Under the pieces are notes generated by a model. That model saw only the letters and a program-made list of their open reading frames with translations. It had not been told where the DNA came from and searched no databases. A stretch of 64,000 bases of DNA from Gymnopus androsaceus JB14 (lineage: Eukaryota > Basidiomycota > Agaricomycetes > Agaricales > Omphalotaceae), in contig ML769635.1 of NCBI GenBank assembly GCA_009733575.1, forward strand, positions 1 to 64,000, read 5' to 3'. The stretch's first letter is position 1; the number at the start of each line of letters is the position of its first letter. Position numbers and translations under genes: made by a program. Below are positions 58,216 through 64,000 of the stretch, piece after piece.

Positions 58216-61200
58216 ATGGGTGAGTCTTGTTTCATCTTGTAACGAGTGTATGCTGATGCTAATATCTCGCAGGTATTCCAAAGGTATGTCTCACTAGAAA
58301 GTCCTATTGCAGTGCTCTGATCTTTCTGTAGTTCTTTCGATGGATTTCGTACGCCTTTTTACCACCTTTTGCTTAGCTCTTACTGATTGTTACTCTAGAG
58401 AACGATACCCCTTGACGTCCCAACTTATTCAGGAAAATAAAATACCTGAATTCGGTGCGTGCTCTGCTTTCTAAATCCGACATCGACTCATTTTCCACGA
58501 CTCAGACAATCTCTACCTCGACTTTAATGCTATCATCCATAACTGCTCCCACCCAAATGACGGCGACCCTCACTTTCGTTTATCCGAGGAACAAATATTC
58601 ACCTCCATCTTCTCCTACGTCGACCACCTTTTCACCAAAATCCGGCCGAAAAAGCTCTTCTTTATGGCCGTAGATGGCGTTGCGCCTCGTGCAAAGATGA
58701 ATCAACAGCGTAGTCGTCGCTTCCGTACAGCAAAAGATGCTGCAGAGCTCAGAGCTAAAGCCGAACGCAAAGGCGAAGTGTTACCAGAAGAAAAGGCCTT
58801 TGACAGTAATTGTATTACGCCGGGGACACCATTCATGGCTCGACTCTCGGAACAACTCAAATACTTTGTGAACAAGAAGATTACGGATGACTCTAATTGG
58901 AGGGAGGTCGAGGTTGTGCTATCTGGGCATGATGTTCCTGGCGAAGGAGAGCATAAGATTATGGAGTATATTCGACTGGCTAGGGCGCAGAAGGACTACA
59001 ATCCAAATCTGCGACATTGTTTATATGGCCTCGACGCGGACCTTATTATGCTGGGATTGATCAGCCACGATCCACATTTCTGTCTCTTGAGGGAGGAAGT
59101 CAAATTTGGGCCGGCGCGCAAGACTCGAGGCAACTCATCCCTCGAGGCGATAAACTTTTATCTGCTACACCTTTCGCTATTCCGGGAATACCTTGACCTG
59201 GAATTCGAGTCCCTCAAAACCAACTCCTCCCTCCGATTCCCCTACTCCCTCGAACGCATCATCGACGACTTTGTTCTCCTCGCCGTCTTCGTGGGGAATG
59301 ACTTTTTACCAAACCTTCCGGATTTACATATCCATGAAAACGGGCTGGAGAAGTTGTTTGAGATATATAAGAAGGTGAGCTACTTCCCGCATCCCGTTCG
59401 TTAGTACTAACATGTCTCAAAGGTCTTACCAACATTAGATGGATATCTCAACGATGCTGGAAAGATCGACCTCTTCCGGCTACAATGTATCCTTGACGAA
59501 ATGGCCGAGTGGGAAATTGGCGTGTTTGAAAAAGAACATTCCGATCTCAACTGGTATAAGGGCAAGCAGACAAAGTTTAGCCAGCCCCCTGCTACAGCTA
59601 ACGGCGGGAGCCTCGTCCTTACCGAATCCCAACACGAAATTTTTCGAACCGTAAGAGATTGGGTGAGATCGAAACCAACTTCCAAATCTCCTCTATCGAT
59701 GCCGAATACGTTCCCCGCCAAGGACCGAGCGTTCATCACCACCCTCGCAAAAGACCTCAATCTTTCTTTGGCTTGGGACGGGTACGACGAACAAGGCAAT
59801 AACTTGGTTTCGTTGGCTCCCTTTGTCGAGGACGAGGACGACGAGGATGAAGAAGAAGATGATATGGAGGCGCAGGCGGCGGTGTTTCGTGTGCTGAGGA
59901 AGTACGACAAAGCGACTGTTCATAACGCAGATTCCGAGGGTGATTTCGACACTCGGGCAGCGAATGCACTTGCGCTCAAGATGGACGAATGGAAGAGGGA
60001 CTATTACGGCGAGAAACTCGCCATATCGTACGATGATTCTGGAGACATGGGCAAATTGGTGTATCGGTAAACCTCATTCCCTTCCATTCGCTTCCTGTAC
60101 TGAAATCATGTATAGATACATCGAAGGCCTCCAATGGGTCATGTATTACTACTTCACGGGAGTCAAGTCTTGGGGGTGGTTCTACGACTACCACTACGCT
60201 CCGCGGATAGGTGATTTGGGATCAAAAGCTACTTGGGGCAGATCTGGAGGTGACGGAGGCACGAGAGGAATTAGCCACCTGAGCTTTGAATTTGAGCTCG
60301 GTCAGCCTTTTAGGCCGTATGAGCAGTTAATGGGAGTGTTACCTATGGCTAGTAGGGAACTTGTTCCCAAGGCGTATCATGTGAGTGCTTATGTCGATCT
60401 TTCATCGACGCTTTGCCTTGTACTGACTCCGTCGCCGCCCAACAGGATTTGATGACAAACGCAAATTCTCCAATTGCCTCTTTCTACCCCACCGACTTTG
60501 CCCTCGATCTAAACGGTAAAAAAGCCGACTGGGAAGCTATAGTCAAGATTCCTTTTATTGACCAAGTTCTCCTCCTCTCTGCCATGGCTACGAGAGAGAA
60601 ACTTCTTACCGCTGAAGAAGTTAAACGAAACGGCTTCGGGGTTAGCTGGCGATTCGAATATACGGGAATCAACGCCGAACCGACAGAATACCCAAGTTCA
60701 CTACCGGGCTTCTTTCCTCCGATACATAGGTGTATGTGTAGGATGGAGGTATTTGATTTGCCGACGCTAGATCCTGACCTTGGTCTCTCACTTGTTGCCG
60801 GAGAGTCCTTCCCCTCCGCTGTCGTCTCCGCATCCGCCGTCGGCTTCCCATCTCTCCACACACTCCCGCACACGCACGCAGTGTTGGGGTATCATCATGT
60901 TAATGTACATGGGACGGAGAGCAGGAATCAGAGTATCGTGGTGCAAATCAAGAACACATATGAGAGTCGAAAGACAGAGGATATTGGGAGGGAGGTATTG
61001 GGAAAACGGACGTTCATTGGATGGCCATTCCTGCAGGAGGGAATGGTGGTTGCGTTGTCTGATGAGCTGTTTCGGTATGAGAAGGTTTTGGTTGGTGGTG
61101 GTGTGGGGTCGGAGAAGGTTATTGGGACGCCCCATAATCAGAATGGGTTGGGTTATTGGAAATCTAAAGCGGATAGAATCGAGAATGTGTATTCGAAGAG

Positions 61201-63099
61201 GTTTGGGGTTGTTACGGGACCGGTTGAGGTGTTGTTGCATGTTAGGCCGTTGAAAGGTATGTTCTTTTGCTATTCTTTCGGTTTAACCAACTCATTACTC
61301 GACCCAACCAGGTCTCAAACGTCTAGAAGACGGCTCTTTCATCAAAGACTATGAAGGGATCGACAAGGAAACTGAAGCTGCGGTGCAGATGACAATTTCA
61401 TCTTCCGCCGGTGTGGAGGACCCGCGATTCGTTGAAAGAGCGGCACCAAAGTTGGAGGACGAGTTTCCAGAGGGAAGCAGGATTTTCTTTTTGGGTGAAC
61501 ATGCGTATGGGGTTGCGGCGCAAGTCTCGGGGACGACGGATGACAGTTTGAGCGTGGTGCTTGCTGTGAGTATCGAGTTTTCAATCTATGTTATTGCTTG
61601 TCGTATTGACTCTTACCAACTAGTTTTTCCCCTCCGACACAACGGAGAACGCCCAGTTCAAATCCATCGTCAACTCCGAGACACTTTCGTCCACATCCCC
61701 CTCTCAATCCAGATGGCACCCGGCCTTCACCGCCGCTTCCATCCTGAACATCTCAAATCGAGCGTTATCCAAGATTACCTCGAGCTTCATGATTATCACC
61801 TCAGATGGAGTGAAGCATAATCTTGGATTGAGTATCAAGTTTGAGGCCAAGGGGTTGAAGGTAGTGGGGTATTCCAGGAAAGGGAATGGGAACGATGGGA
61901 TTAGGGGAGGAGGAGCAAGGCAGAATTGGGAGTATAGTGATAAGGCGATAGAGTTGATCAGGGAGTATTTGAATGCGTTCCCGGAGATCTTTATGTGTCT
62001 GGATGCGGGTGGGGATGGTGTGTGCTTTCCGCTCTCTCCTCTTTAACGCTATTCATTCTTCTTTCCAGGCATGTTACGAGCCTCTGACGTCCTCTCCGGC
62101 ACAAACCCTGATCTCCGGGTCAAAGAAATCAAATCCTGGTTAAAGTCCAAAGGTGTTAGGGATTTCGAACCCGTCTCCCTCTCCTGTGACCACCTATCCA
62201 AAGACACCGTATCCGAAATCGAGAAAACTCGCAGACTCGTTGACTGCGTCCAAATCATCGACTAGTGCGATCAAGAAGGCGATAGTGAAGGGAATACCTA
62301 GGCAAGCGGTGCTTAAACCTTCGCATGCAATGTATAGGCTACAAGGGCAAAGGTTTTCGTTGGGGGATAGGGTGACGATGGTGATGGATTCGGGAGCGGT
62401 GCCATTGGCAGCGAAAGGGGTGGTGGTGGGGTTGAATGAGAAGAATATGGATGTGGTATGGGATGTGCCGTTCATGAGTGGGACAACGTTGGGAGATAGG
62501 TGCTCCCAGTATCGTGGACTCGCGGTAGAGTTCAACTCGTGTTTGAACCTAAGCGATCCACAATTCGTCACATCGACGAAACCAAGGACACAGGTGAATC
62601 CGAGTGCGGCTCCATTCAAATCTCGGTTTGGTTCGCAGCCGCATCGCATCAGCCTTTCGCTGGTGTTCGTCCAGCACCAGCTCATGCTTCAGGACCATCT
62701 TCAGCTACAGCGCCGACAACGGCCGTGGCATCAAATAAATCAGTGCACATCATGACCAACCCTAATCGCGGCGCTGGTATCGGATCGCGTGGAGGACGAG
62801 GAGGTGGTGGTTTCAGCGCATCTGCAGGGCCTGCTAATCATAGTCGAGGACCTTCAGATGGGTATGCACCGAATGCGGCTGCGAACGGAAATGGATATCC
62901 GCATACGCCTAGTACTGCTACGAACGGTGCACCACCACGCGGAAGAGGCCGTGGTGCAGGATTTGGTGCGGGATTCCGTGGAAGAGGTGGCGGCTTCCCC
63001 GCTGCGACGTCATTCGACCGCGGGCGCGGTCGAGGATTCAGAGGTCGGGGAAGAGGGCTTGCTCCCCAGGTGCAGGCGCAAACGTCGCCGTCGTCGTGA
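58216..63099 (+). CDS. XRN1: 5'-3' exoribonuclease 1 (Xrn1)
   Basis: Cytoplasmic enzyme that degrades decapped, 5'-monophosphorylated mRNA. Twelve exons (58216-58219, 58273-58283, 58332-58348, 58399-58454, 58506-59374, 59423-60066, 60116-60380, 60446-61256, 61312-61565, 61624-62017, 62069-62593, 62653-63099) give about 1431 residues. The first exons are tiny (4, 11 and 17 nt) and spell MGIPKFFRWISERYPLTSQ, the invariant Xrn1 start. Catalytic-domain blocks: LYLDFNAIIHNCSHP, FFMAVDGVAPRAKMNQQRSR, GHDVPGEGEHKIMEYIR, YGLDADLIMLGL and VFVGNDFLPNLPDLHI (metal-binding acidic residues). An SH3-like region (HAMYRLQGQRFSLGDRVTMV) and an RGG/Gly-rich tail follow. One extra A in the run at 62224-62227 shifts the frame; removing it restores a perfect frame, so a sequencing error is likely. 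The 62594-62652 intron rests on frame continuity. Confidence 0.92.
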
Positions 63100-64000
63100 T
63101 TCATGACCTGTTAACAGTTATTATGGGTGAAGAGAGGTGCAGAAAAAGTGTGTCTCTCGGCTATATTTTGTTGTTATAGTTTTCTCTTCTGAGCGGGGCG
63201 TCCAAACGTGCCTGGAATGGGATGGGGGCATCCGCGCCATTCTTTTTTGCTTTACTCAATGTTATTCATTACGCTGTGCGCAGGGACTACTATTTTTCTA
63301 GTTCATCATTTGTCTGTATGAATTATAGCCAATTGTCGCATCCTTGTCTGTACTCTATGTTCTTACTAGATATAGATATACATACTATGTAATGTGTGTG
63401 TACGGTATCATAGGAATGCTCTGCTTTATAAAGCGGAAGGAGTGATTATTGAGATTGCAGTGGTTTCTTCTAATGTAACCCCAAGTGCCAGAACTAGGCT
63501 GAACTTTTGCGTAGCTGGAGGTTCGATGATGGTGGAATTGGTCGGTGAAAGCTGTACAAATCGGGCGGGTAAAAGCTGGACATATAGCTAAGTAGCCGCC
63601 CACCGCCTCCATATCCGCTGTGAATCTATGGCTTGCACTTGTATCGATTGATCTTGAGGGTACTATCTCTGGGGATATATATGTATATAATGTGTACGAT
63701 GTATGTATCGATCTACTCAAACCACACATTGCTCCAAGACAGCCATCGTATATTCACTGATCAGTCGATGCGTGTTCTGAGAAGGATGTCCAGCTGCGAC
63801 GGGTCGGAACAACGAACAATACGAAAAGGAAGAACTCACGAATAAAAAAGACACTATGATCAGGATCGTCGCATCCTCCTACAATTGTATTTGCACTAAT
63901 TAGACATGTAGCGTTCCCTGTATAGCCAAACGCCGATGGATTGGCCGCGATGGTATCAAATAACCTACGAATAGGAAATGGTCATCGTATTAAGATAGAT
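63100..64000. other. Downstream of XRN1, no gene seen
   Basis: Contains the XRN1 3' UTR. AT-rich runs such as TATAGATATACATA (about 63370) and TATATATGTATATAA (about 63677) could serve as polyadenylation-efficiency signals, but no gene is recognised before the window end. Confidence 0.5.

Overview
The window is nuclear DNA of a filamentous fungus, almost certainly an Agaricomycete (Basidiomycota). The evidence is gene structure with many 45-65 nt GT-AG introns and even 4-17 nt exons, plus basidiomycete-type content: a Plavaka-like DNA transposon, multi-pass membrane proteins of the kinds expanded in mushrooms, F-box/LRR and GPI-anchored serine-rich proteins, a single-domain terpene cyclase, and a two-module NRPS. 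Family names were assigned by eye from motifs; no database search was possible.

Layout. 1-4.2 kb: gene-poor, with a four-copy 87-bp tandem repeat, an unrecognised gene remnant and a broken short-chain dehydrogenase. 4.7-11.6 kb: one large DNA transposon with inverted ends, carrying a Plavaka-like transposase (+) and a second gene (-), both damaged. 12-15.7 kb: a 14-exon minus-strand coiled-coil gene whose middle is seven tandem copies of an exon+intron unit; every exon copy is exactly 96 nt and phase 0. 16.9-25.2 kb: an NRPS with a truncated first condensation domain, then A-T-C-A(N-methyltransferase)-T-TE, with reading-frame breaks in the second C domain and in the thioesterase. 26.7-30.7 kb: a GPI-anchored-type glycoprotein gene and a decayed membrane-protein gene. 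31.4-33.0 kb: a class I terpene cyclase plus a decayed partial copy of its 3' end. 33.3-34.4 kb: an inverted-repeat element. 34.7-38.1 kb: a seven-helix membrane protein and an indoleamine 2,3-dioxygenase. 38.5-43.8 kb: repeat-dominated, including a direct-repeat pair and a young Mutator-like element with 9-bp target duplications. 44.5-47 kb: an Ifi-6-16-like gene and an F-box gene. 48.8-57.1 kb: a GPI-type protein, a membrane-protein pseudogene, a fungal rhodopsin-like receptor and a repetitive charged protein. 57.9-63.1 kb: an intron-containing tRNA-Thr(CGT) and XRN1.

How the parts relate. The NRPS, terpene cyclase and IDO lie within 22 kb and could be a loose specialised-metabolism neighbourhood, but no transporter or cluster regulator is seen, so this is only a hypothesis. 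The left two thirds is accessory and repeat-rich with many decaying genes; the right end (tRNA, XRN1) is conserved housekeeping sequence. A single extra A in an A-run interrupts the otherwise perfect XRN1 frame, which warns that some apparent frameshifts could be assembly errors.
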